Positions 25,801-34,345 of a stretch of DNA of 64,000 nt are shown here, piece after piece. The notes beneath the pieces were generated by a model, which saw nothing but the letters and a program-made list of their open reading frames with translations, had not been told where the DNA came from and searched no databases. Each line of letters starts with the position of its first letter. Position 1 is the first letter of the stretch. The position numbers and the translations under genes were made by a program. This DNA is from Streptomyces coeruleorubidus (GTDB lineage Bacteria > Actinomycetota > Actinomycetes > Streptomycetales > Streptomycetaceae): positions 8,494,001-8,558,000 of the forward strand of contig NZ_CP118527.1 in NCBI RefSeq assembly GCF_028885415.1, read 5' to 3'.

Positions 25801-26179
25801 CAACCCCCGTCCCACGCTTCTGGGTTCGCTCGCCGAGCGCCTGCGTCAGCGGGGTTGCCCGGTCCAGGAGATCCCCTACGCCGAGTGGGTCGCCGCTGTG
25901 GTGAAGTACGCGGCCGGACACTCCTCCGACCCGTTGACCCCGTTCGTCCCGCTCTTCGTCGACCGGTGCCACCACGCCGATATCACCGTGAGCGAGATGT
26001 ACTTCCAGGGCGTGTTCCCGGAGTTCACCCGCACCAACGGGGAGCGGGCGATGAGGGACGCCGGGATCGACGTTCCGCCGGTGGACGCGGAGATGATGGA
26101 CCGCTACATCGACTTCCTCCAGCAGTCCGACTACGTCCGGCCGGAGAAGAGCGGAGGGCAGGGAGCGGCGCGATGGTGA
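22886..26179 (+). CDS. MbtH-adenylation-carrier-thioester reductase single-module synthetase
   Basis: 1097 residues from GTG 22886 with AGGAG upstream. Residues 11-63 are an MbtH-like domain with all three conserved tryptophans (W28, W38, W58) and NEEEQY, PAGW and WTDMRP. The adenylation domain spans about 80-590, with YTSGSTGPPKGVM, NAYGLTETT, YRTGDLGRR and the final GGKLDRK lysine. The carrier domain has FFELGGNSLL with phosphopantetheine serine S633. The C-terminal reductase begins GDVLLTGATGFCG (about 716) and keeps Y879/K883. There is no condensation domain. Such a protein would load one amino acid and release it, or a peptide carrying it, as an aldehyde by NAD(P)H reduction. Pocket residues read by eye are D,T,E,D,I,G,A,I,T; two acidic residues suit a basic amino acid. 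A tRNA-dependent transferase gene overlaps its end. Confidence 0.93.
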   Translation: MTGRDHLSAESAVLCVVLRNEEEQYAIWPADHRIPAGWHRIGGPASAAWCGSLVERLWTDMRPASVRVGRRPPQPGPGTVPELVRERARRAPSAPAVLSDEGRLDYAELTGRAERLAHELRESGVDAESVVTVCLDRAPELIVALLAVLSSGGAFLPLDPATPRQRMVALVAETGSRLIVSSSEHAPKFSGCSARIVQAGEPATQAPPAGPPAAPGPRVAPGPRPEDLAYVIYTSGSTGPPKGVMITHGSLAHSLTAVARAYELRPGDRVLHAAALGFDTSLEQIFSTLISGATLVLAGTGTWAPTDLLHRLPEQGITVADLTPAVWQRIVSVADRGAILASLRLVIVGGEIVTAKDCRALLRRIPGARLVNAYGLTETTITSTICDLDEEVLAAPDAAVAPVGRPLEGNRVHVLDTELRPVAPGERGEIYIGGPGLARGVRWQPALTAQQFLPDPYGTAPGDRMYRTGDLGRRRSDGNLEVLGRIDDQIKIRGFRVDPAEVEAALVSHPEVGQAMVVARARDKGDRDLIAYYTTTAPPTGGEAALRARLRSALAEVLPAYMVPAAFHAVERLPVTPGGKLDRKAVPETGTPARTADDDDRPVQQGMAQLWGQILDVDYVRPQDDFFELGGNSLLAMEMLARTRVIYGIGITQIRDLTRSLLRHPTLAAFTESVRQARAGTLAHPEGGSVDFAAETDRRVPAVGRGTPAPHPRHPGDVLLTGATGFCGAHMIDELLRRTTGRILCLVRASDEQHGMERIRASHQRYVLSDLSSARVQPVVGDLGKPGLGLPPGRFEELGSTIDAVYHFGGQVNFIYPYHELRAANVDGTYELIRLAAGRAVPVHFTSSMAVLAGFGPAGVRQVTEHTPLRFPEYLSVGYVETKWVGEVLLKKASEAGLPVVVYRLMDITGSSETGAMNTSSEMAALFGFIARTGLCPDVRLPLDFLPADHLTRAIGHISTRLPARGEVYHLTNPRPTLLGSLAERLRQRGCPVQEIPYAEWVAAVVKYAAGHSSDPLTPFVPLFVDRCHHADITVSEMYFQGVFPEFTRTNGERAMRDAGIDVPPVDAEMMDRYIDFLQQSDYVRPEKSGGQGAARW

Positions 26180-26976
26180 GCTGGTGCCCTGACTGGGAGG
26201 CGCTGGACGTACGGGAAGCGGCCCCCGACGGTCCGGTGGCCTTCTGCGCCGACCTCTCTCCCGCCGGCCTCCTGGCGGCGTACCGCGCCGGCGTCTATCC
26301 CTTCCCGGCGTCCGACGAGTACGTCCGCGCCCTCAACGAGGTGGTCTTCGCCGATCAGGTCCAGGACGGCCGCATCCGGCTCGTGGGCAAGGACGCAGGG
26401 GAGGAAGCGGCCGATCCCTACGCCGTCTCCTGGTGGTCGCCCGACCCCAGGCCGGTGCTGCCCGTCACGGCCGCGCACCTCAGCCGGAGCCTCGCCCGGC
26501 GGCTGCGCAACCGGCTGCCGTGGTCGACCAGCATGGACCTGCGGTTCGAGCAGGTCGTCCGCGAATGCCGCGCCGGCCGCACCCCCTTGTGGCTCACCGA
26601 AGAGCTGATCGCGAGCCTGGTCCGCCTCCATGATCTGGGTCATGCCCACAGCGTCGAGGTGTGGGAGGAAGGCGAGCTGGTCGGCGGCGTCTTCGGCCTG
26701 AAGGTCGGGCCGGTCTTCAGCATGGACTCGATGTTCTTCCATCGCCCCGGCGCATCGAAGGTCGCGGTGGCCGACCTCGCGGTGCGCTTCGCACAGGCCG
26801 GGGGTGTGCTGCTCGACGCTCAGCGGGACAGCCCGCACGTCCGCGACCTGGGCGGCATTCTGATACCGCGGGAGCAGTACCTGCGACACCTCCGCCGCAC
26901 CACGCTCGACAGCCTCCCGATGCCCACCGCCACCCTGCCCGCCCGCCGCCTCACCCCGTCGACGGGGTCGCACTGA
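26173..26976 (+). CDS. Divergent leucyl/phenylalanyl-tRNA transferase (Aat family)
   Basis: 267 residues; ATG 26173 overlaps the synthetase stop by seven bases, so the two are co-translated. Family blocks are DLSPAGLLAAYRAGVYPFP, SWWSPDPRPVLP, HDLGHAHSVEVWEEGELVGG and SMFFHRPGASKVA. The usual GESMF is replaced by MDSMF. The LIDCQ-type active site is kept as LLDAQ, so the Asp and Gln that matter in E. coli Aat remain. About 35 extra residues lie between the YPFP and WWSP blocks. The E. coli enzyme moves Leu or Phe from tRNA to protein N-termini. Here the pairing suggests aminoacyl transfer from tRNA onto the amino acid held by the synthetase or onto its released product. A housekeeping N-degron role is the alternative. 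Confidence 0.87.
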   Translation: MVSWCPDWEALDVREAAPDGPVAFCADLSPAGLLAAYRAGVYPFPASDEYVRALNEVVFADQVQDGRIRLVGKDAGEEAADPYAVSWWSPDPRPVLPVTAAHLSRSLARRLRNRLPWSTSMDLRFEQVVRECRAGRTPLWLTEELIASLVRLHDLGHAHSVEVWEEGELVGGVFGLKVGPVFSMDSMFFHRPGASKVAVADLAVRFAQAGGVLLDAQRDSPHVRDLGGILIPREQYLRHLRRTTLDSLPMPTATLPARRLTPSTGSH

Positions 26977-27072
26977 CCCCGTTCCGCGCGCTGCCGCTCG
27001 TCGCCGGACGCGGCACCGGTGACGGCCTGCCGCACCGGCGTCTCGCCGACGGTTCGGGACCATACGTCGGTG

Positions 27073-28173
27073 CTACTCCTTCATGGTCGGCCGCCGGGCG
27101 GAGCCCGTGCAGCCCTGCGGGTTGAGCCGCTGGAAGTGCCAGGCGTCCCGGCACATGTCGGACAGGTCACGCGTGGGACGCCAGCTCCAGGCGCGGGCCA
27201 CGGCTGACGCGTCGGCGACGAGTTCGGCGACGTCCCCCGGCCGCCTGGGCGCGACCTCGTACGGGATGCTCCGGCCGCACGCCTCGGAGAACGCGGCGAC
27301 GACCTCCAGCACCGAACTGCCCCTGCCGAGGCCGAGGTTGTACACGTGCATGCCCGGCGCGTCGGCGACATGATCGAGTGCGAGGCGGTGCGCCTCCACG
27401 GTGTCCAGGACGTGGAGGTAGTCGCGGATCGCGGTCCCGTCGGGCGTGGGGTAGTCGTCGCCGTAGACGCGCAGCCGTTCCCGGCGGCCGACGGCGACCT
27501 GGGCGACGTACGGCATGAGGTTGTCGGGCGTGCCGCGCGGGTCCTCGCCGAGCAGACCGCTGGGATGGGCGCCGGCCGGGTTGAAGTACCGCAGGCACAG
27601 CACCGTGTACTCGGGGCGGCGGTTGCAGACGTCGGCGAGGATCTGCTCGCAGAGCCACTTGGAGGCCGCGTACGGGTTGGTGGGGCGGGCCGGGGCGGTC
27701 TCGTCGAGCGGGCCGGGGCCCGCGTCGCCGTAGATCGAGCAGGAGGAGGAGAACACCATCCTGTGCACGCCGTGTTCGTGCATCGTGCGCAGCAGTGACG
27801 TGGTGCCGCCGACGTTCGTGTCGTAGTACTCGACGGGCATCCTGGTCGACTCGCTCACCGACTTGTGCGCCGCGAAGTGCACGACGGCGTCCACCGGATG
27901 CCGGTCGAATACGGCCGACAGCGCGCGCCGGTCCCGGATGTCCAGTTCGTAGACCGCGCCGACGAAACGCCCGGCGAGCCGCTCGACGCGCGCGAAGACC
28001 TGTGGCGTGCTGTTGGAGTAGTCGTCGACCACGATCACTTCGTAGCCGTGGTCGAGGAGCTCCACGCAGGCGTGGCTGCCGATGAAACCGGCCCCGCCCG
28101 TGACGAGGACGGTCGAGGGTGCCCAGGAGGATCCGGCTCCTCGAGCGGTCGGCGTCTGGTTCCTGCGGGCCAT
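27073..28173 (-). CDS. galE: UDP-glucose 4-epimerase
   Basis: 366 residues from ATG 28173 with GGGAG upstream. After a 20-residue basic leader comes VLVTGGAGFIGSH, then VVHFAAHKSV, SSSCSIYGD, the catalytic NPYAASKW block, and CLRYFNPAGAHPSG, which is specific for GalE. It interconverts UDP-glucose and UDP-galactose in the cytoplasm. It is convergent with the aat-like gene and stands alone, with motif copy C 38 bases upstream of its start. This ties it to the exopolysaccharide locus rather than to the inositol operon behind it. Confidence 0.93.
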   Translation of the reverse strand: MARRNQTPTARGAGSSWAPSTVLVTGGAGFIGSHACVELLDHGYEVIVVDDYSNSTPQVFARVERLAGRFVGAVYELDIRDRRALSAVFDRHPVDAVVHFAAHKSVSESTRMPVEYYDTNVGGTTSLLRTMHEHGVHRMVFSSSCSIYGDAGPGPLDETAPARPTNPYAASKWLCEQILADVCNRRPEYTVLCLRYFNPAGAHPSGLLGEDPRGTPDNLMPYVAQVAVGRRERLRVYGDDYPTPDGTAIRDYLHVLDTVEAHRLALDHVADAPGMHVYNLGLGRGSSVLEVVAAFSEACGRSIPYEVAPRRPGDVAELVADASAVARAWSWRPTRDLSDMCRDAWHFQRLNPQGCTGSARRPTMKE

Positions 28174-28210
28174 GCCAGGCTCCCGCGTGGGGGCGGTCGG
28201 ACACCGTATA

Positions 28211-28230
28211 TTTACGGTGTGTATGTACGA
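28211..28230 (+). promoter_or_regulatory. Shared exopolysaccharide-locus motif, copy C
   Basis: TTTACGGTGTGTATGTACGA, preceded by CGTATA, lies 38-57 bases upstream of galE in the gap after the GntR gene. It matches copies A and B in the first six bases and in the TGTAC/CGTAC block. This is the only copy outside the left 12 kb, and it sits in front of the last exopolysaccharide gene. Confidence 0.55.
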
Positions 28231-28255
28231 CTTTGCACCCGGGCTCGAGGTCCGG

Positions 28256-29041
28256 TCAAGGCCTGACCAGCAATTGGAAGTCGAACGTGTAGCGCGAGGC
28301 CCGGTAGATGTGCGTTCCGTACTCGACCGGGCGCCCGGTGTCGTCGTACGCCGTGCGCTGCATGGTGAGCAGCGCCGCGCCCTCCTCCTCGTCCAGTCGC
28401 GCGGCCTCCTGAGCGGTGGCCGCGCGGGCACTGACGCGCTGCCGGGCGCTGTGCAGCGTGATGCCCGCCGAGCGCATCATCCGGTACAGGCCCGTCGACT
28501 CCAGGCGGGCGTCGTCGAGGTCCACGAGGGACGCCGGAAGGTAGTTGCGCAGCAGGGCCATCGGCTGGCCGTGCGTGCAGCGCAGCCGGTCCAGGACGGT
28601 GACCTCGCTGCCCTCCGCGACGCCGAGCGCCGCCGCCACGTCGCAGGAGGCCGCGACGACCTCGTTGCGCACGACCTGCGTGGTGGGCCCCTGCCCGGCC
28701 TCCTCCAGGTCGTCGTAGAGGCTGCTCAGCTCCAGCGGGCGCTTGACCTGGCTGTGCACCACCTGCGTGCCCACCCCGCGCCGCCGGACCAGCAGCCCCT
28801 TGTCGACGAGGGACTGGATGGCCTGGCGGACGGTGGGGCGGGACAGCCCGAGGCGTACAGAGAGGTCGACCTCGTTGCCCAGGAGGTCCCCCGGGGTGAG
28901 GACCCCGTGCTCGATCGCCGCCTCCAGCTGCCGGGCGAGCTGGTAGTACAGCGGCACGGGACTGCCCCGGTCCAGGGCGAAGTCCACCGAGCTGAGCGCA
29001 GGGGCGGCCGCGGTGCGGGCCCGGTCACCGGTCCTCGCCAT
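28256..29041 (-). CDS. GntR/HutC-family regulator with UTRA domain, probable inositol repressor
   Basis: 261 residues. The N-terminal winged helix is clear: PLYYQLARQLEAAIEHG, then LGLSRPTVRQAIQSLVDKGLL around residues 60-90. The remaining part is a UTRA effector domain ending GTHIYRASRYTFDFQLLVRP. It is the last gene of the leftward iolC-to-iolA operon, 21 bases after iolA. HutC-type regulators commonly bind TGTA-N2-TACA, and such sites occur at 35447 and, with one mismatch, at 44698. It therefore probably represses inositol genes until an inositol-derived metabolite binds the UTRA domain. The effector is not known from sequence. Confidence 0.88.
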   Translation of the reverse strand: MARTGDRARTAAAPALSSVDFALDRGSPVPLYYQLARQLEAAIEHGVLTPGDLLGNEVDLSVRLGLSRPTVRQAIQSLVDKGLLVRRRGVGTQVVHSQVKRPLELSSLYDDLEEAGQGPTTQVVRNEVVAASCDVAAALGVAEGSEVTVLDRLRCTHGQPMALLRNYLPASLVDLDDARLESTGLYRMMRSAGITLHSARQRVSARAATAQEAARLDEEEGAALLTMQRTAYDDTGRPVEYGTHIYRASRYTFDFQLLVRP

Positions 29042-29062
29042 GGATGGTCCCCCCTTCGGGCG

Positions 29063-30568
<1,506 letters not shown>

Positions 30569-30602
30569 GGTGCGCAAGGGCCTTTCGTGGAGCATGGGTT
30601 CA

Positions 30603-30633
30603 GCGGGAGTTCGCGGGGAGTCCGCGGGAGTTC
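30603..30633. repeat. Three tandem 10-11-bp repeats abutting the iolD stop
   Basis: GCGGGAGTTC at 30603-30612, GCGGGGAGTCC at 30613-30623, and GCGGGAGTTC at 30624-30633 are contiguous. The last copy runs into the iolD stop codon (30632-30634). It is a short slippage-type array with no visible hairpin. Confidence 0.75.
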
Positions 30634-32515
30634 AGAGGTGGCGACGGCGTCCGGCGACCTGCCGGTCGTAGCGCTCGCGGGCCTCGACCGCCGCCTCGCG
30701 GGAAGCGGTCTCGGCCACCGGCACGTCCCACCAGGCCTCGGCCGGGGGAGCGGTCGGGGCGGGGTCGGTCTCTACGTACACGCACGTCGGCCGGTCGGAG
30801 GCACGGGCCGTGGCCAGCGCCTCGCGCAGCTCGCGCACCGTCTTGGCGCGCAGTACGTCCATACCGAGGCTCGCCGCGTTGGCGGCCAGGTCGACGGGCA
30901 GCGGGGCGCCGGTGAACGTGCCGTCGGCGGCCCGGAAGCGGTAGGCGGTGCCGAACCGCTCGCCGCCGGTCTCCTCCGACAGACCGCCGATGGAGGCGTA
31001 GCCGTGGTTCTGGATGAGGACGATGTTGAGCGGCAGGCCCTCCTGGACGGCCGTGACGATCTCCGTCGGCATCATCAGGTAGGTGCCGTCGCCGACCAGC
31101 GCCCACACCGGCGTACCGGGAGCGGCCTGCTGGACGCCGATGCCGGCCGGGATCTCGTAGCCCATGCACGAGTAGCCGTACTCCAGGTGGTACTGGCGCG
31201 GGCTGCGGGAGCGCCACAGTTTGTGCAGGTCGCCGGGGAGCGAGCCGGCCGCGTTGATCACCACGTCGTCGTCGCCCACGGCCGCGTCCAGCGCGCCGAG
31301 CACCTGCGTCTGGGTCGGGACCGCGCTCTCGTCGTCGGCGCGGTAGGCGGCCTCGACGACCTCGTCCCAGCGCTCCTTTCCGGCGCGGTACGCGGCCTCG
31401 TACGCCTCGTCCACCCGGTGGCCGGAGAGCGCCTCCAGCAGCTTTTCGAGGCCGGACTTCGCGTCGCACACCAGCGTGCGCGCGGCCAGCTTGTGTGCGT
31501 CGAAGCCGGTGATGTTGAGGTTGAGGAACCGCACGTCCGGGTTCTGGAAGAGCGTGCCGGAGGCCGTGGTGAAGTCCGTGTAGCGGGTGCCCACGCCGAT
31601 GACGAGGTCGGCGGTGCGGGCGAGGTCGTCGCTGACGGCCGTGCCGGTGTGGCCGATGCCGCCGAGGTCGGCGGGGTGGTCGTGGCGGAGTGATCCCTTG
31701 CCCGCCTGGGTCGAGGAGACCGGGATGCCGGTGGCGTCCACGAACGCCTTCAGCGCAGCCTCGGCCTCGCTGTGGTGGACACCGCCGCCCGCGACGATCA
31801 GGGGCCGCTCGGCCGACCGGATCGCCTCGACGGCCGCCGTCAGCTCCACCGGGTCCGGCGCGGGACGCCGTACGTACCAGACGCGCTCGGCGAAGAACTC
31901 CTCCGGCCAGTCGTACGCCTCCGCCTGCACGTCCTGCGGCAGCGCCAGGGTGACGGCGCCGGTCTCGGCCGGGTCGGCCAGCACACGCATCGCCTGGAGC
32001 GCCGACGGGATCAGCGCCTCGGGGCGGGTGATCCGGTCGAAGTACCTGGACACCGGGCGCAGCGTGTCGTTCACCGACACGTCGGCCTCGACCGGGTGCT
32101 CGAGCTGCTGGAGCAGCGGGTCGGCCGAGTGCGTGGCGAAGTAGTCGCCGGGCAGGAGCAGGACCGGCAGACGGTTGATCGTCGCCAGGGCCGCGCCGGT
32201 GACCAGGTTGGTGGCTCCCGGGCCGATCGAGGTCGTCACGGCCTGCGCGGACAGGCGGTTCAGCTGCCGGGCGTAGCCGACCGCCGCGTGCACCATCGAC
32301 TGCTCGTTGCGGCCCTGGTGGAACGGCATGACGGCGTCTGGCCCGATGCCTGCCTCCATCAGCGCCTGGCCGACACCCGCCACGTTGCCGTGGCCGAAGA
32401 TGCCCCAGGTCCCGGCGATCAGCCGGCGCCGCACGCCGTCCCGCTCGGTGTACTGGGCGGACAGGAACCGCACCAGGGCCTGGGCGGTCGTCAGTCGGCG
32501 GGTGCGGGCGCTCAT
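30632..32515 (-). CDS. iolD: 3D-(3,5/4)-trihydroxycyclohexane-1,2-dione hydrolase
   Basis: 627 residues of a thiamine-diphosphate enzyme. The N-terminal part has GIFGHGNVAGVGQAL and SIGPGATNLVTGAALA. The central domain has AGGGVHHSEAE. The cofactor-binding C-terminal domain has LVGDGTYLMMPTEI with IQNHGY downstream, the GDG-x-N type motif. The opening RLTTAQALVRFL and overall length match IolD rather than acetolactate synthase. It cleaves the cyclic dione ring to 5-deoxy-D-glucuronate. It overlaps iolB by four bases. Confidence 0.95.
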   Translation of the reverse strand: MSARTRRLTTAQALVRFLSAQYTERDGVRRRLIAGTWGIFGHGNVAGVGQALMEAGIGPDAVMPFHQGRNEQSMVHAAVGYARQLNRLSAQAVTTSIGPGATNLVTGAALATINRLPVLLLPGDYFATHSADPLLQQLEHPVEADVSVNDTLRPVSRYFDRITRPEALIPSALQAMRVLADPAETGAVTLALPQDVQAEAYDWPEEFFAERVWYVRRPAPDPVELTAAVEAIRSAERPLIVAGGGVHHSEAEAALKAFVDATGIPVSSTQAGKGSLRHDHPADLGGIGHTGTAVSDDLARTADLVIGVGTRYTDFTTASGTLFQNPDVRFLNLNITGFDAHKLAARTLVCDAKSGLEKLLEALSGHRVDEAYEAAYRAGKERWDEVVEAAYRADDESAVPTQTQVLGALDAAVGDDDVVINAAGSLPGDLHKLWRSRSPRQYHLEYGYSCMGYEIPAGIGVQQAAPGTPVWALVGDGTYLMMPTEIVTAVQEGLPLNIVLIQNHGYASIGGLSEETGGERFGTAYRFRAADGTFTGAPLPVDLAANAASLGMDVLRAKTVRELREALATARASDRPTCVYVETDPAPTAPPAEAWWDVPVAETASREAAVEARERYDRQVAGRRRHL

Positions 32516-33405
32516 GCGGAGGTCTCCGGGGCGGTGTAGAGGGGGAGTCGGGGGTCGACCGGCTGGTCCGGCCAGGTGTCGCGGACCCAGGCGTGGTCGG
32601 GGTGGTCGCAGATCAGCCAGGCGCGCTCGGCCTCCGGGCCCGCCATGACGTTGAGGTAGTACATGTGGTGGCCGGGCGTGGCCATCGACGGCCCGTGCCA
32701 GCCGTCCGGGATCAGGACGACGTCGCCGTCGCGGACCTCCGCGAGCACGTCGGTGTCACGGCCCGGTCCGGACGGGGAGACGCGCTGGTAGCCGAGGCCG
32801 GGGATGCCGTCGTGGCCGGCGAACTCGAAGTAGTAGATCTCCTCCAGCACGGACTCCTCACCCGGCCGGTGCTCGTCGTGCTTGTGCGGCGGGAACGACG
32901 ACCAGTTGCCGCCCGGGGTGATCACCTCGACCGCGATGAGCTTGTCGCACTCGAAGACCCCGGCCGCGCCGAAGTTGTTGACCTGCCGGGAGCAGTTCCC
33001 GGTGCCCCGCAGCTCCACGGGCACCTCGGAGGCGGGTCCGTAGCGGGCGGGCAGCCGGCGGGTGCAGCGCGCGCCGGTCAGCGCGAAGCGGCCGCCAGCG
33101 GCGGAGGTCACTCTCGCCCGGGCGTCGCGCGGCACGTACGCGAAGTCGCTGACGCCGCTGAAGACGTCCCGGCGGCCCTGGAGCTCGAAGGTCTCCTGGC
33201 CGAAGTCGTCCGTCGCGGCGACCGTGCAGCCGCCGCTGAGAGGGACGACGATCCACTCGCTGTCGCCGGTGTCGAAGGAGTGCGTGCCGCCCGGCGGCAG
33301 CTCCAGGACCCGCAGGCTGGAGTGGCCCCAGCCGGCCTTCTCGGGCGTGACGTCGACGATGTAGGGGCCGCCGAGGGCCTTACCCGCGGGAAGGTGATAC
33401 GTCAT
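32512..33405 (-). CDS. iolB: 5-deoxy-glucuronate isomerase
   Basis: 297 residues, double-cupin type. Visible blocks are GGTHSFDTGDSEWIVVPLSGG, the metal-site segment FPPHKHDEHRPGEESVLEE, and VLIPDGWHGPSMATPGHHMYYLNVMAG. Together these are characteristic of IolB. It converts 5-deoxy-glucuronate to 5-keto-2-deoxygluconate. It is translationally coupled to iolD downstream and follows the aldolase gene by 49 bases. Confidence 0.95.
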   Translation of the reverse strand: MTYHLPAGKALGGPYIVDVTPEKAGWGHSSLRVLELPPGGTHSFDTGDSEWIVVPLSGGCTVAATDDFGQETFELQGRRDVFSGVSDFAYVPRDARARVTSAAGGRFALTGARCTRRLPARYGPASEVPVELRGTGNCSRQVNNFGAAGVFECDKLIAVEVITPGGNWSSFPPHKHDEHRPGEESVLEEIYYFEFAGHDGIPGLGYQRVSPSGPGRDTDVLAEVRDGDVVLIPDGWHGPSMATPGHHMYYLNVMAGPEAERAWLICDHPDHAWVRDTWPDQPVDPRLPLYTAPETSA

Positions 33406-33454
33406 CGTGTGCCTTTCGGATCACAGCAGGTGCTCGCAGCAGGTGCCTCATGCA

Positions 33455-34333
33455 TCACAGCAGGCCGACGGCGGTGTCCACCGCCTCTTCCACGCTGCCC
33501 TCGGCCGGGTAGAGCAGCGAGCGCCCGACGACCATGCCCTGCACGGCGGGCAGGCGCAGGGCCTTGCGCCAGCGTTCGTACGCGCCCTCCTGGTCGCCGC
33601 CGACCTCGCCGCCGAGCAGGACGACGGGGAGCGTGGAGGTCTCCAGGACCTGGGCCATGTCGTCCGGGTCGTCGGTGACGGGCAGCTTCAGCCAGGTGTA
33701 GGCGGAGGTGCCGCCCAGCCCCGAGGAGATCGCGATGGACCGGGTGACGGCCTCGGCGGACAGGTCGTTGCGGACCTTGCCGTCGACCCGCCGGGAGATG
33801 AACGGCTCGACGAACAGGGGGAGTTGCCGGGCCGCCATGGCGTCGATCGCCCGCGCGGTGGACTCCAGGGTGGTGAGCGAGCCCGGGTCGTCGTAGTCGA
33901 TGCGGACCAGGAGCTTGCCCGCGTCGAAGCGGAGCCGGGCGATGTCCTCGGCGCGGTGGCCGGTGAAACGGTCGTCCATCTCGAACGTGGCGCCGGCGAG
34001 GCCGCCCCGGTTCATCGAGCCCATGACGACCTTGTTCTCCAGCACCCCGAGCAGGAGCAGGTCCTCCAGGATGTCGGCGGTGGCGAGCACCCCGTCGACC
34101 CCGGGCCTCGACAGCGCGACGCAGAGCCGTTCCAGCAGTTCGGCGCGGTTGGCCATGGCCAGGCGCCGGTCACCGACCCCGAGGGCGCCGCGCGCCGGGT
34201 GGTCGGCGGCCACGATCATCAGCCGGCCGCTGTCGCCGATCAGCGGGCGGCGCACCCGGCGGGCGGCCGCCTCGGCGACGGCCTCGGGGTTCCGGGCCCG
34301 GACCGTGGTGAGGTCGGGGATGCCGATGTTCAA
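33455..34333 (-). CDS. Class I aldolase-like TIM-barrel protein, probable IolJ function
   Basis: 292 residues with an unusual TTG start at 34333, supported by GGAG about seven bases upstream. The sequence begins NIGIPDLTTVRARNPEAV, followed by IVAADHPARGALGVG, GSMNRGGLAGATFEMDDR, LLVRIDYDDPGSL and VVLLGGEVGGDQEG. It resembles the Cgl0158/LacD-like aldolase family that Streptomyces genomes carry inside inositol operons, from memory. In this position it should cleave 5-keto-2-deoxygluconate 6-phosphate to dihydroxyacetone phosphate and malonate semialdehyde. No canonical IolJ is otherwise present. The substrate is inferred from operon position. Confidence 0.8.
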   Translation of the reverse strand: MNIGIPDLTTVRARNPEAVAEAAARRVRRPLIGDSGRLMIVAADHPARGALGVGDRRLAMANRAELLERLCVALSRPGVDGVLATADILEDLLLLGVLENKVVMGSMNRGGLAGATFEMDDRFTGHRAEDIARLRFDAGKLLVRIDYDDPGSLTTLESTARAIDAMAARQLPLFVEPFISRRVDGKVRNDLSAEAVTRSIAISSGLGGTSAYTWLKLPVTDDPDDMAQVLETSTLPVVLLGGEVGGDQEGAYERWRKALRLPAVQGMVVGRSLLYPAEGSVEEAVDTAVGLL

Positions 34334-34345
34334 TTCAGGCTCCGT

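Noticed and set aside
1..28173. Possibility that the left region is a prophage or an integrative element
   Set aside because: No integrase, terminase, replication or conjugation gene is present, and gene content is coherent polysaccharide synthesis.
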